NCBI RefSeq assembly: GCF_901000735.1
Contig: NC_081543.1
Location: forward strand, 27,609,515 to 27,673,514
From: Corylus avellana
Taxonomy: Eukaryota; Streptophyta; Magnoliopsida; Fagales; Betulaceae
DNA: 64,000 bases
Reading direction: 5' to 3'
Shown piece by piece: positions 46,352-58,833 of this stretch. The translations under genes and the position numbers were made by a program. The first letter of the stretch is position 1; each line of letters starts with the position of its first letter. The notes below the pieces were generated by a model. That model was given only the letters and a program-made list of their open reading frames with translations. It was not told the origin of the DNA and made no database searches.

Positions 46352-47366
46352 TTCCACCATAAAATGAAAATAACTTATATATTTACATCATTATTAGATG
46401 ACCTTGCAAAATTCTACAAAATATGGACAAAGTTTTTCTCAAACTTCTATTAATCTGACTCCAACTTCTATATATTAAACTCATATCTATTCTTAGAGCA
46501 TGCAGTTTTCACGTGCATTTTTTAAAATATATGTAGATGAGAATCAAGTACTTTGTACTCAATTTAATAGACCGGATTTAAAAAAGAAAAAAAAAATTCT
46601 TCAACTAAATTTAAAAGAAAACTACCTTCATATAGGTATTAACTACGTACCATTGTAGCCTCTGCGCAGTCTATGCCACTATGGCATTTCTGGACTGAAA
46701 ATAAAATAAAATAAAATAAAAATAGCTGCATTTTTCACTTTGTGTGCTTCGCAGGTGGACCTGACTAGTTGAGATTCACTCATATAAATTTTTCCTTCTT
46801 GATCCAAGCGTGCATTGTCACAATTCTTTTAAGTTTTTTATTTATAATTTCACCTCTAATTTGTTTTTCTATGAGTTTATTATAGATTTTCAATGGGTGT
46901 TATATAATATTTCAAAATTCAGTCAACTAAATTGACATTTGTCTTAAAGCATGTAATTCTTTTAAGCATTAATTTTTCTTTTTTTGTAAGTATTAATTTT
47001 AAAAATACATGAAAAAATACACGTTGTAAGAACGAACGTCAATTTAACAAACTAGTTTGAAAAAAAAAAAAAAAAACTGTCCTATGTTGAATACCCTCTA
47101 ATATTCTTTTTTTCTTTTTTAATTTCTTAATATTACAAGTCTTGCAAAACAACTTACAAAGATGGAGTATTTCACCTAATCATGTTTATTGAAATCAAAA
47201 GTAGTTGAAAATTTCATGACAACAATTCCGTACAAATAACTTTAAAAAAATAAATAAATAAAGACTCCAAACCGTGCAAATCCTCCTTCCTCTTCATATT
47301 GTACTTGTTTAATTGTAGTAGTTATGTAAGCCACCTATATATTTAGTGTATCTATCCCTGAACATA

Positions 47367-47405
<39 letters not shown>

Positions 47406-47660
47406 GACCTTGTCCATATATTATATATGAATACCCATATACATGCCTTAATTAAATTAAATGTGATCAATCGGATCGGACCAATCAAATAAAAGAAATA
47501 CTTTGACACCTCACTTGATCCATCTTTTATTTTACCTCTTTTTTCTTGAAATTTCCTCCAAATTTCTCGTTATACCTGCTTTGTAATTAAAATAGTATCA
47601 TTTTGTCTACTCAAAAAAATAGTATCATTTTGTCAACGCCCTCAACCGAGTGTTTTTTTA
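46195..47660. other. Intergenic, no gene seen
   Basis: AT-rich with (AT)n (46316-46348) and (CT)n-(AT)n (47367-47404) microsatellites. No gene. The counterpart is 57360-58833. Confidence 0.45.
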
Positions 47661-48015
47661 ATAAAAGCACAATTTTTTGGCACAACTTTGACACAAATTT
47701 TCTCCTATTTTTTATTTTAAAAAAAAATAAAAAATAAAAAATGAAATAACATCCTATGTGGTCATTTTTTTATTTGGAATTTTTTTAAAAAATAAATGGT
47801 ATTTTTCTTCATAAAAATTGTCATTTTTTTTTTTTTAAAAAAAAGGGTCATTATTATGAAGAAAAATACAATTTTTTTTTTTTTAAAAAAATACCAAATA
47901 AAAAAAGGACCACATAGGATGTTATTGCTTCAGAATTTTTTTTTTTTTTTTTAAATGACCACATAAGAGAAAAGTTTGGCTAAAATTGTACCAAAATTAA
48001 AACTTGTGCCTTTAT
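47661..48015. mobile_element. Foldback MITE B (copy 1, empty centre)
   Basis: ATAAAAGCACAA at the left is mirrored by TTGTGCCTTTAT at the right. Further in, CATCCTATGTGGTC is mirrored by GACCACATAGGATG. The two arms close on T/A-rich sequence. In the contig 4 copy another MITE sits in the centre. Confidence 0.75.
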
Positions 48016-48034
48016 CATGCATCTTTTGGGAATA

Positions 48035-48214
48035 AGTAATGTTAGGGACCATCTTTGTATCCTCTTTTTATCCTCTTAAAGTTGATGTGGCTTTCAAAAT
48101 CACTATTAAATTAAAATTCAAGTATAATTCATCTAAAATTTAATGGTGATTTTAAAAGTCACATCAGCTTTAGGAGGATAAAAAAATGATAAAAAGATAG
48201 TCCTTACCATTACT
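48035..48214. mobile_element. Foldback MITE C (copy 1)
   Basis: AGTAATGTTAGGGACCATCT at the left, with the inverse of AGTAATGGTAAGGACTATCT at the right. Both arms carry TATCCTC, and the central part pairs as well. 180 bp, non-coding. Confidence 0.8.
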
Positions 48215-49152
48215 CTTTGGAAAATAGCATGCTCTCATTTCATGTGAATTAATATACATGATTTTTGTCATTTTTTATTTAGTTTGAAAGTAATGTTACT
48301 TTTCACATTTATTATATATTGGTCGACATAATAATGTAATTAATATATTTTAAGTAATTTTTTATATTAATCACTTAAAACATATCACGTCAATCATGAC
48401 CGTGAAGATACCTCAATCTTATTGGAATACCTCAATCTTATTGGAATAGTTGCGCTGCCACTCTTATATAGTCGATCGGAGTGAGAGCGCAGCTATCCCT
48501 TTGACGTGATCTCTCTCTCTCTCTCTAAACATTCTTATTTTTTTATTTTTTAAATTGTTTTTAAGCAATAAGTTAGCCCCTAGCCTATTCTGTTAAATTT
48601 AAGCACCTGCTCGAATTATGTGTGTGAAAATGGTAGGTAAGGTGACGATGATGATTTCGAGATTATGATGACGATGATGTCTTTTTTTTTATAGGAAACA
48701 TCGTGGGATTCTTGTTAAAAAAATCAAACCCATATTTTTTGTTGTTGGCTAAAATAAGAAGTGGCCCATTTGAATTATTTGCCCTTTATTTCTGGCTTTC
48801 TTACTCTTTTTTTTCCTCCTCTCTTTTTTTGTGGTGGGGAAAGAACTTTGAGAAAGGAGTGCCTTACTTATTTCATAGTAGCCTCGCCAGATAGTCCCCA
48901 CACCTCTCCATTTTAAGTAGATGATGAGTTGGGGCGGATTCATTCATGGTTGCGAATAAATTATACAAATTTAGTAGTGTAGGTATTGTCATCCCAAATG
49001 GCCAATAGTGCCCATCCTTCCCCCCAACATACATTTTCACTTCAAAGAGAAGAAAGAAGCGTTCACTATACATGACAGTGCAAGAGCATTCAACAGTAGT
49101 AATGAAGCTTCTAGCGATGTTAAATCTGTTCTCCCGATATATTGCCTTAAGA
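48215..49152. other. Intergenic, no gene seen
   Basis: A 19-bp word (TACCTCAATCTTATTGGAA) is duplicated at about 48410-48450 in this copy and single in contig 4 (near 59965). Short frames here are not supported. Confidence 0.45.
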
Positions 49153-49385
49153 AGTAATGTTATAAGTAGGACTTTTGTCTTCATTTTACTCTTTTATCTT
49201 TCAAAAGTGACGTGACTTTTAAAATCACCATTACATCAAAATTCAATAGTAAGTGACGTGACTTTTAAAATCACCATTACATCAAAATTCAATAATAATT
49301 CATCCACAATTTAATGGTAATTTTGAAAGCTACGTCACTTTAAAAAAAATAAAAGAATAACAAAAGTCTTACTTATAGCATTACT
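49153..49385. mobile_element. Foldback MITE D with internal tandem repeat (copy 1)
   Basis: AGTAATGTTATAAGTAGGAC at the left, with the inverse of AGTAATGCTATAAGTAAGAC at the right. One arm contains a 46-bp unit repeated in tandem (49205-49250 and 49251-49296), each beginning AAGTGACGTGACTT. 233 bp in total. Confidence 0.8.
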
Positions 49386-49390
49386 ATGTT

Positions 49391-49636
49391 ATGAGTTATT
49401 GCAGCTGGCCTAATCCGTCCCGGCATCAATACATGTGGATGAAATCGCTTGTGAATGAACCTGACCCATCCCCCCCCCCCGGGAAATTTGATAACTATAC
49501 CAAAATTACTATGATTGGTGGGTGGAGTGGCCTAGTTGCCATCACGATCAGCTATATTATTGACACAGCCCAAGGAGCCAGCCTGGTGGAGGGAGACCAC
49601 GCTCATGTTGTCATGTGTTCATGTATGTTTGATTAA
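49391..49636 (+). other. Short open frame with LOR-like words
   Basis: An 81-codon frame starting just after MITE D contains MWMKSLV and FDNYTK, resembling VWMKSLV and VDNYDK of the LOR proteins in the same order. The remainder (including a poly-C run coding PSPPPG) does not match. It may be a very decayed LOR piece or chance. The same frame is present at 60921-61166. Confidence 0.25.
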
Positions 49637-49914
49637 TGAAATAATCCCCACCTGCAAACAGAGATCTTTGTCTGAGAAATAAGGATGCTTAAATTAAAGC
49701 ACCTCTCAGCCATTAAATGCATGTTCTTAATATTACAAGAGCCCCTATCAATGAATTGATAGAATGGTAAAGAAGTCATAAGGATAATCACATCCAAGGG
49801 ATAAAAATTAAAAATTAAAAAATAAATTAAAACGGTTGGATTTAAAGAAGAGAGTTTAGCATATGATGTTTTTTTTCATTAATTTTCGGAAAAATTATTT
49901 ATTTATTTTTGGTA

Positions 49915-50654
49915 AAGAAAAATTATTTATTTAGTCCTTAAGATTTGCAATTGTATCAATATGATCTTTTGATATTAAAAGTATCTTAAAGATTCATGAG
50001 GTAAGCTATCTGCCCAAAATAGTTTTGATTGTCAGCCCTTTGACAGAAACCGTTAGATGCACACATAAATCAACATTATAACCAATCACCGATTCACACA
50101 TGGGTTAGCTAATGACTCAACTAGTTATGATCTTATAATTGTACCCCCAAAAAATAAAAGAACGAAAACTAAAAAAAAAGGGGCCCGGGGGGGGGGGGTA
50201 GCCGATTGCCTCTTATTTGTCAAGGGGTAGCCTCCCCTCATAAAGGGGGTGGCAGGCAACCCCTTGTACGGTGACGGGAGGTTGTCCCCCTATGAGGGAG
50301 GTCACCCTTCACCCAACTTCACTTCAAAAGGGGTGACCGAACACCCCCTCCCTTCCCAACTAGTAAGGGACAACCTCCGCCACCATATGAGGGGCAGCCC
50401 TTCTTTTATTTTATGTTTTTAAATGTGGGATAAAATTATTTTAGCAGGCTGATTCATTTGATATGCCTCATGTCAATCGGTAATTGGTTGTGACATGGAT
50501 CTACATGTGTATCTAATGGTCACTATTAAACGATTGACAACATGAACCATTTTGAACAGATAACTTACCCTAAGAATCTTTAAAATACTTTTGATACATC
50601 AAAGATTAGTTTGGTACGACTTTAAACTAAAGGGACCAAATAAGTAAATTTTCC
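49915..50654. mobile_element. Non-autonomous Mutator-like element with long TIRs (copy 1)
   Basis: The arms are more than 200 bases long and imperfect. The left has TTATTTAGTCC, AAAGTATCTTAAAGATTC and GTAAGCTATCTG. The right is the inverse of TTATTTGGTCC, AAAGTATTTTAAAGATTC and GTAAGTTATCTG. The interior (about 50180-50405) is GC-rich with repeated GGGGTAGCC/AGGGAGGTCACC-type words and lacks an ORF. Exact ends and the TSD are uncertain. Confidence 0.7.
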
Positions 50655-50778
50655 TTAATTTTGAATTCAAGATATGAGTTATATTTAGCAGTTTTTTAGT
50701 GAAAGATTAATAGAACACGTTAAAACTTCATTTAATTTAAAAAGGTCTAAGTTTTCCCTCATATATGTTATATTAGTG

Positions 50779-50950
50779 AGTAATGCTCCATACTACATCT
50801 CTATTTTATTTCTATCTCATTGGGTTGATGTAGCAATGCCTATTAGCCCTAAGTTTTTTGTTTTTAATAAGGGTTGATTGAAACGCTAATGGGCACTACC
50901 ACATCAGCCTAACAGATGGAATAGAGGTATAGTGTATATGAAGCATGTTA
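50779..50950. mobile_element. Foldback MITE E (copy 1)
   Basis: AGTAATGCTCCATACTACAT at the left pairs with the inverse of a right end reading AACATGCTTCATATACACTA on its complement. Both arms share a TTGATGTAG/CTACATCAA-like inner word. About 172 bp, non-coding. Confidence 0.65.
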
Positions 50951-51359
50951 TATAACTTGATGACATGGTAGGAATTGTTTTTTAATAACTAATCAACACA
51001 TATCATTAAAAGTATAAACGTCCCTAAGTACAAAAGTATACAAGAGGAAACACATAACTATAACGAACAAAAAAAACAAGGAAATCACTATAACTAATCG
51101 TCAAATATGGAAAATAAGCAACTGTCCAAAAATACAAAATTTTGAAGAATAAAGACTTAATCTCCTCTAACGTTCTCTCACAGTTCCCAAACTTTTGTCA
51201 TTCATTTCACTCTCTAAACACCATAAAAGGCACATAGGCACCATCTTCCATATAACAACACTCCGTGTAATGCCACTCATCTACCAACAAGCGTATAGGT
51301 CGACTACACGTCTGGGAAGCACACTTGGAAAAAAAAAATATAATTAGGAGCTGAGTTTC

Positions 51360-51459
51360 NNNNNNNNNNNNNNNNNNNNNNNNNNNNNNNNNNNNNNNNN
51401 NNNNNNNNNNNNNNNNNNNNNNNNNNNNNNNNNNNNNNNNNNNNNNNNNNNNNNNNNNN
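51360..51459. other. Assembly gap 3, 100 N
   Basis: Exactly 100 N. The left contig ends at GAGCTGAGTTTC. That same sequence continues without interruption in contig 4 at 62879-62900. Confidence 0.98.
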
Positions 51460-52103
51460 CCTTTGCAAGACCTTGGCTCTGTAAGATCGACAAGCCTACA
51501 ACTCGTCTCCTTGCTCACAATCTTCTTCAACGTGATTCTCCTTTACCGGACCCTTCCGATAGACTTCTCAACCGTAGATTTATCAAAGGAATAACTAAAA
51601 CTCTAAGAGATTTAATTTAACGCTCACCACATATGATCTCTCTTAGCACAGCCTCCGACGAACTCTCTGGGGGTGAAAATTCGTACTTCTATCTTCTATA
51701 ATGATGTATATATACCCCCGACAAAACCCTAGACTTAAACCACTTAAAATCACGTTTTTGGGCCTCAAACTTACGGGGTGTCCGGACATGTTAATGGGCT
51801 GTCTGGACACGGCTTTGCGGAGCAAAATTTGAGTTTCTGGAAATGAGGTCCGGACCCGGGGAAGGCATGTCCGGACATGGGTGAAACAGCATTCTGGAAA
51901 TGCTGTCCAGTCTTGATCAACAGCCCCGATCGATGGGCGTTTGTGGTCCGATTGAGCTGAAATTTTGCAGGGACGTTCATAACACATGAATCTACATTAT
52001 GAACGGTGGAGATTGGATTCTGAGCATTCTATATCAGTGTTTGAGCTCGTGAACCGTAGCCTCTGTATTTTGGAACTGAATTAAGCCAACACAAGAACTA
52101 ACA
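51460..52103 (-). repeat. Partial copia LTR related to the 12331-13374 LTR
   Basis: Ends AAGAACTAACA on the plus strand (LTR start TGTTAGTTCTT on the minus strand), like the LTR at 12331-13374. It contains GTGTCCGGACATG and TTTCTGGAAATGCTGTCC. The far end is cut by gap 3. The next five bases (CATAG, 52104-52108) match CATAT at the partner site (40190-40194) at four of five, consistent with a 5-bp target site. Confidence 0.7.
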
Positions 52104-54592
52104 CATAGGATTAACAAGTTAACCACTAACTAATTAAATTCACGTCAATTTATAAGAAAACTCGTAATAAAAGTTATAATACCCCGATAACATGCACTTG
52201 CACAAAGGCAGCCTCCATAGTTAAAACAATTTTATACTCTTTGTGCTCCCATTGAAAGCACAATATACTCTTTTATTACAGCCTCCATAGTCCATATAGA
52301 ATTCTTTCATCTTCTTCTTGCTGCTGCCGCCCGGGGGTGGGTGAATCCTTTTTTTTTTTTTCCCCACTTCTGGAAAAGAAAGGGATCTCTTTCATCCTTC
52401 AGGATAAGCTTCCTTTAAAAAATATTAACAAAAAATAAAAATCCCCACTTCATTTATTATTTATGTGACAATGAATACATTTGATAGGCTGCATTAGGTA
52501 AATCTGCATCAAAATCACTGTATTTTTACTGGGATTACACATCAGAGATGCAGGTGGTGTAATTGCATGTTAGGTACCCGACTTTGGCAATGCGTATCAA
52601 GTTGGGGTATATATTAATATTCCATAATAAGATCACTGTTGTTTGTGTCACTCTCCTGCCCCCACTTGGTTTTCTCAATACAATACAATATACATATATA
52701 TCACCTCATTCATCCTTATCTATATATATCTAAAATTGAAGGCATGCATGTACAAGATTCTTCAAAGCAGTCATCCCCCAAGTTGTAGGATACAATAATG
52801 GAATTTATAATATTAATTAAATGATTAAATTAATCTACTTAAGCTTTTGAGATGTTGGTGATTTTGAGCTTTGTTTTCATCATTTATCTCCAGTTTCAAT
52901 TATAAATAATTCACGTGTTAGGATTCGTTTACTAAGGAGAATATGCTTTAGAGATTATGGTGATTTAATAGACTTAATTTCCTCCCTCTATGCAGCCAGC
53001 TAGTCAGCAATGCTACAATTATATAATGGCACAAAACAATATATGAGAGGTCTCTTTTGTTGCCGTACTTTATATATTAAGACTAATTGGCTTGTGAATT
53101 CATTGGTTAGTTTAATGCACCCTCGACACAATGACGAGACTAGAATCTGTGCTCATATTTGCATGACAAAAGGTAATCCATATATATACTAAAAAAGAAA
53201 AGAAACAACTAGGGTAAACATAGGATTGTATCATATATATATAGAGAGAGAAATTATAAAATAAAATTTGCTGTTTTGCTTGATAAAAGGAATAATGTGT
53301 TAAAATAGAGGATATTTTTCATATTGTGTTGATTTCATTTTTCTTCTATAGTATTTATCATAGATAGCTTCGGTAAGATTTGATTACCTTTAATTTCTTA
53401 GTTAGCTTCCTTTCGCTTACCTTACTTTCTTTATAAATAGGGTTATATGTAACATGTTAATAAAATCAAAGCGTAGTCTTATGCGACACCTTCGAATGAT
53501 GGACATTGGCCTCTAAGATCGAACCACCTCAAATTTGTCTCTTTCTTTATCTACTTCTGCCTTTTTTTTTTTGGTTCCATATTTCATTTTAGTATAAACT
53601 TCTACAGAATGAATTCGTCTATATAGTTGGTATTTGGATCATAGTAAACCAATTTGCACCCATTAGTTTTGAATGGCAGGTGATCACTATGAATCATGAG
53701 TTTGGTTTGCCGGCGGTGAAAAAATTATTGGAGATCTTTCTACAAAAATTAACCGGAAACATCCCTCTAGTAAAAAAGTAACTAGAATTCTTCTCCAATC
53801 TTGTAACCTTTCACCATTAATTTTTGCACAGGAGATCTCTGATATGATAATTTTTTCAAAGGAAGTAAGCCAATGAATAAACTTGCAGCAAACTAGTTCT
53901 TTCCAAACCTATGTCAGCTTACACTCATGAAAAGTAAGCCTATGACCTAATTAATTTGGTGGCCAGCAACTGATGATTATAATTGAATGATTAGATAAGC
54001 ATATTAGAAAGGGTTTGATAAGGTTGAAAGCAACTATGGATAAAAATAATGCACAAGGAATGTGTGCCCCTTTTATTCCCTAATTGCAAAAAATTGTCAA
54101 TCTCGATCTGTTAAGTATAATATATATAGAAGCTAGCTTCATATGACTTGCAGGGCGCTTCCTTTGTCCTTTAGGAGACCCTTTACCCACCCAAAGGGCC
54201 CGACTTTCACAACATTTTAAAACTATGCAATAAAAGGTTTAAAAAAGAACACATTTATAAAGGGGGGCTGCACTTTATTTTTTTTATTTTTATTTTTTAT
54301 AATACATTTTCAGAAGGAATATGTATAGAAGACTGCTCTTTGCAAAATACACTGAAAAGTATCTATGTATACCTAATTAAACAGACATGCCCAAAACGTT
54401 TGTTAATCATAGTTGACCCAATGCAACCAATCACTTCCTAGGTTATTTAGCTAGTGCACTTTCACTATTCTAGAAACCCAATTAAACAACGAAAAGGCTA
54501 CGTATGTAGCCAATTAAATTACTAGAATAATAGAAATATATATTAATTAATCACCATGCTTAGTTTCTATATATCCATTAAGGATGGTGGAG

Positions 54593-54600
54593 TATATAAA
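54593..54600 (+). promoter_or_regulatory. TATA box of LOR-B (copy 2)
   Basis: TATATAAA, 83 bases before the start codon, same position as in copy 1. Confidence 0.5.
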
Positions 54601-54682
54601 CAAGCTCTCAGACAGGTTTCTGTACCATTATTCCAAACTTTTTTTTTTTTTTTTTTTTTTCCAAGTATCTTCCTTTTGATCA

Positions 54683-55594
54683 ATGGCGAAAGTGTACCCT
54701 CAAGTTCCAAGTTTTTCTCCCCACATGACTTCAAAGAGAGAATCATTTACTGTATGGATGAAATCTCTTGTTTATCAGACAAATGGGTGCACTGTTTACA
54801 ACACAAATGGTGATATTGTTTATCGTGTCGACAACTACGACAAGAAAGGTAGCAATGAAGTTCATCTCATGAATCTCCAAGGCAAAGTTCTTTTTACTAT
54901 ACGACGGAAGGTATATTAATTGCTTACTGAATTTTCAACTAATTTGCTCAGAAAAAAAAAAAAAAAAAATGAAGACTTAATTAAAAGAAAATTTGGTTTT
55001 TGTTTTTTGTAATTATTTTGCAGAAACTTCTAGCTTTTGGAGGGTGGGATGGATATAGATGCAACGATTCTTATATAAACGAAAAGAAGCCATGGTTTCA
55101 AGTTAAGAAGTGCTATAGAATATTGCTCAAGGGAGACTTAGGTTTCCAAGTTACTGTCGGTTGTGACAAGTTCTGGATAGTTCGTTTGGCTGGAAAAACA
55201 GCATTTAGAATAGTGAATATTGATGGAGATATTGTTGCAGAGGTGAGTAGATTTCTTAATTTGTAGATATTCAGGTTGTTTGGTGGGTTCAGTAGACTGA
55301 TATACGACTGTGATAGGATTGGGATGACGTAACTGTTATATGGCAGTAATATATATAACGGTTGGTTGTTATTGTTCTAGTTTTGAAATTAAGGTTATGT
55401 GAATGAGATTAAAGGTTGCTTACATGTTTTTGTTCTTGTGTTCGGATTTGTGGATGCAGGCAAAACCAAAGCAGGCATCTTCTGGGGTACTGTTGGGCGA
55501 TGATGTTTTGGCTTTGGTGGTGGAGCCTCATATGGATCATTCCCTTATGATGGCTCTATTGATTGTCTATGGACTGATCCGACGTAGAATGTGA
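54683..55594 (+). CDS. LURP-one-related protein, LOR-B (copy 2)
   Basis: Exons 54683-54910, 55024-55242 and 55460-55594 encode the same 193-residue LOR protein as 42796-43707, with identical splice sites. Intron 2 differs by a couple of single bases. It shows no sign of decay. If the two contigs represent alternative haplotypes, this is the second allele. If they are a true tandem duplication, it is a very recent paralogue. The surrounding order (TATA box, T tract, gene, AT/AG microsatellite, MITEs A to E) matches copy 1 except for the hAT and the nested MITE. Confidence 0.92.
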
Positions 55595-55655
55595 AATGAT
55601 TGAGTTTTGCTTCTGATCGAGTCTTCTGATTCAATTTTGCTTCTCCTCACTGTTT

Positions 55656-55702
<47 letters not shown>

Positions 55703-57177
55703 AAGTTCTGTTTGTATTAGCTAGGGTTTTTTTTTTTAGATGTGAAGAGAGAGTAGATATATATGGAAATGGAAGAAGGAAAGAGAGACAATATTCTATT
55801 CATTCATTATATAAAAGCCAGGCATGCAGTAATATATAGCCTTTCAGTGTCTTCAGTCTTTTTTCAGTTAATTGCGTTAGTATTATCGCAATTCAACTTC
55901 TAAAATTGCGGTTCCGTTTATGAAATTATATATGCAATGTTTAAAATGCACTGCTTACCTGTCATTTTGTTTACTTAATTAACACACTCCAAAATAATAA
56001 ATTTCTATGATTTTGTTTAAAAATGCGTTTTTGATGCGAAATTGGGGGCTAAACCCATTCACCACTAAAGGTTATGTCCACAGAGTTTCAGCATGGTCTC
56101 ACTATTGTTAAAGATAAAAGATCAAAGCCACGTATAAGATAACTCATAAGCGGAATCACGGAGAAAAATATTAAAGCCACGCACAAGATAACCAACAAAA
56201 ACTATTCTTGAGAAACAATACAGAAAGCGTCAATTACATTTGTACTAAACCCTAAAGTCGAACTCATAAAAAATTTCATTTAAACCGTAGCACTTCCAAC
56301 ATCGACGAAATTGATTATAAACCAGGTTAAACACAAACAGACTCCGCATAGCCTAATTAACCAACCCTTAAAAGCTTTCAGAATATTGCTGTTGTGTTTA
56401 TAAGTTTGACTCCCAAAAACAGGTGAGCAAAGCACTGGGTGATATCATAGGCATATAAAGTATTCAATAAACTCAAGTTTATCTCCAACATCATTTAAAA
56501 TGCCGACAAGTTTATTCATTAGAAAAGAAAATGCCAACAAGTACATATCAAATATGCAAAATTTTCCTAATTATGTATATATTTGGATTTCAGACCCTTT
56601 GATCATGCATAACAAAGCTTCAAGATAGCAGTCAACGTCCAAAAATAATAATAATAATAATAAGAAAGAAAATAACTCAAACAAAAGGGAATGGCACGTA
56701 GCTAGCTAGCCGTGGTGTATATGAACTGTAGATGGTGGTGACCCCTATATTAATCCAAACAAATCTCATCTCCAAGTTTACATTAATTTTAAAGAAAAAC
56801 ATAAGGCGATGGAAATTAAAATAGAACGGTGACAGAGAAATAGAGAAAATAGATTTTATGTGGTACGGTTTTATTATAAAATATCATTATTTATAGGATA
56901 GTGGAGACCGGAGAGAATACAAAATGGTAAACGAGATCAAATCAAATCATATTTGAATACAATCAAGTTTGACTATAGAATATTACAAATAAATCTCTTA
57001 TAAAATCAAATCCCATAATATAATTCTAACAAATTTTTGTGATAGCTATTGCTTAATTACACATTGATAAAACAGCTTGTAGATAAATGCTTAAATATGT
57101 GAGAGTACGGAAGCCATGCATCTTCTCCGTTTCAAGAAAATAAGGGAAGTTGATCTCAATCTTTGTTTCAAAATCCC

Positions 57178-57359
57178 GAGTAATTCTAAAAGTCTCTCTT
57201 GTGTCCCTCTTAAATCTCTCCAAAAATAATGTGGCTATTAAAATCATAATTTGATCAAAATTCAATAATGATCAATCATAAGTTCAATGGTGATTTTAAT
57301 AGCCAAATCATTCTTGAAGTGACTCAAGAGGGACACAAGAGGGATTTGTAGCATTACTC
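57178..57359. mobile_element. Foldback MITE A (copy 2)
   Basis: Counterpart of 46013-46194 with the same arms. Confidence 0.75.
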
Positions 57360-57475
57360 CAAAATCCCAAACTTAGAACTAGACCTTTGTCTTATATGGG
57401 TAGAGTTGTTATCCTAACTGGTTAAAAGAACTTCTAATCCAGATTAATGTTAGAAGGAGTATATAAAATGAGAAC

Positions 57476-57516
<41 letters not shown>

Positions 57517-58531
57517 TTCCACCATAAAATGAAAATAACTTATATATTTACATCATTATTAGATGACCTTGCAAAATTCTACAAAATATGGACAAAGTTT
57601 TTCTCAAACTTCTATTAATCTGACTCCAACTTCTATATATTAAACTCATATCTATTCTTAGAGCATGCAGTTTTCACGTGCATTTTTTAAAATATATGTA
57701 GATGAGAATCAAGTACTTTGTACTCAATTTAATAGACCGGATTTAAAAAAGAAAAAAAAAATTCTTCAACTAAATTTAAAAGAAAACTACCTTCATATAG
57801 GTATTAACTACGTACCATTGTAGCCTCTGCGCAGTCTATGCCACTATGGCATTTCTGGACTGAAAATAAAATAAAATAAAATAAAAATAGCTGCATTTTT
57901 CACTTTGTGTGCTTCGCAGGTGGACCTGACTAGTTGAGATTCACTCATATAAATTTTTCCTTCTTGATCCAAGCGTGCATTGTCACAATTCTTTTAAGTT
58001 TTTTATTTATAATTTCACCTCTAATTTGTTTTTCTATGAGTTTATTATAGATTTTCAATGGGTGTTATATAATATTTCAAAATTCAGTCAACTAAATTGA
58101 CATTTGTCTTAAAGCATGTAATTCTTTTAAGCATTAATTTTTCTTTTTTTGTAAGTATTAATTTTAAAAATACATGAAAAAATACACGTTGTAAGAACGA
58201 ACGTCAATTTAACAAACTAGTTTGAAAAAAAAAAAAAAAAACTGTCCTATGTTGAATACCCTCTAATATTCTTTTTTTCTTTTTTAATTTCTTAATATTA
58301 CAAGTCTTGCAAAACAACTTACAAAGATGGAGTATTTCACCTAATCATGTTTATTGAAATCAAAAGTAGTTGAAAATTTCATGACAACAATTCCGTACAA
58401 ATAACTTTAAAAAAATAAATAAATAAAGACTCCAAACCGTGCAAATCCTCCTTCCTCTTCATATTGTACTTGTTTAATTGTAGTAGTTATGTAAGCCACC
58501 TATATATTTAGTGTATCTATCCCTGAACATA

Positions 58532-58577
<46 letters not shown>

Positions 58578-58833
58578 GGACCTTGTCCATATATTATATA
58601 TGAATACCCATATACATGCCTTAATTAAATTAAATGTGATCAATCGGATCGGACCAATCAAATAAATGAAATACTTTGACACCTCACTTGATCCATCTTT
58701 TATTTTACCTCTTTTTTCTTGAAATTTCCACCAAATTTCTCGTTATACCTGCTTTGTAATTAAAATAGTATCATTTTGTTTACTCAAAAAAATAGTATCA
58801 TTTTGTCAACGCCCTCAACCGAGTGTTTTTTTA

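Larger units (their letters stand above)
40190..51359. repeat. Large duplicated segment, copy 1 (pairs with 52104-62889)
   Basis: Follows 52104-62889 at very high identity and stops on the last base before gap 3. Differences: an extra 31-bp unit at about 41640, an hAT insertion (44365-45077) absent from the partner, a duplicated 19-bp word near 48421-48450, and lack of the MITE found at 59006-59369. Microsatellite lengths also differ. LOR-B is identical in protein. Confidence 0.9.

Noticed and set aside
48703..49184. Overlapping 60-100 codon frames on both strands in the LOR-B downstream region
   Set aside because: They overlap each other, run into a MITE and have no recognisable motif.
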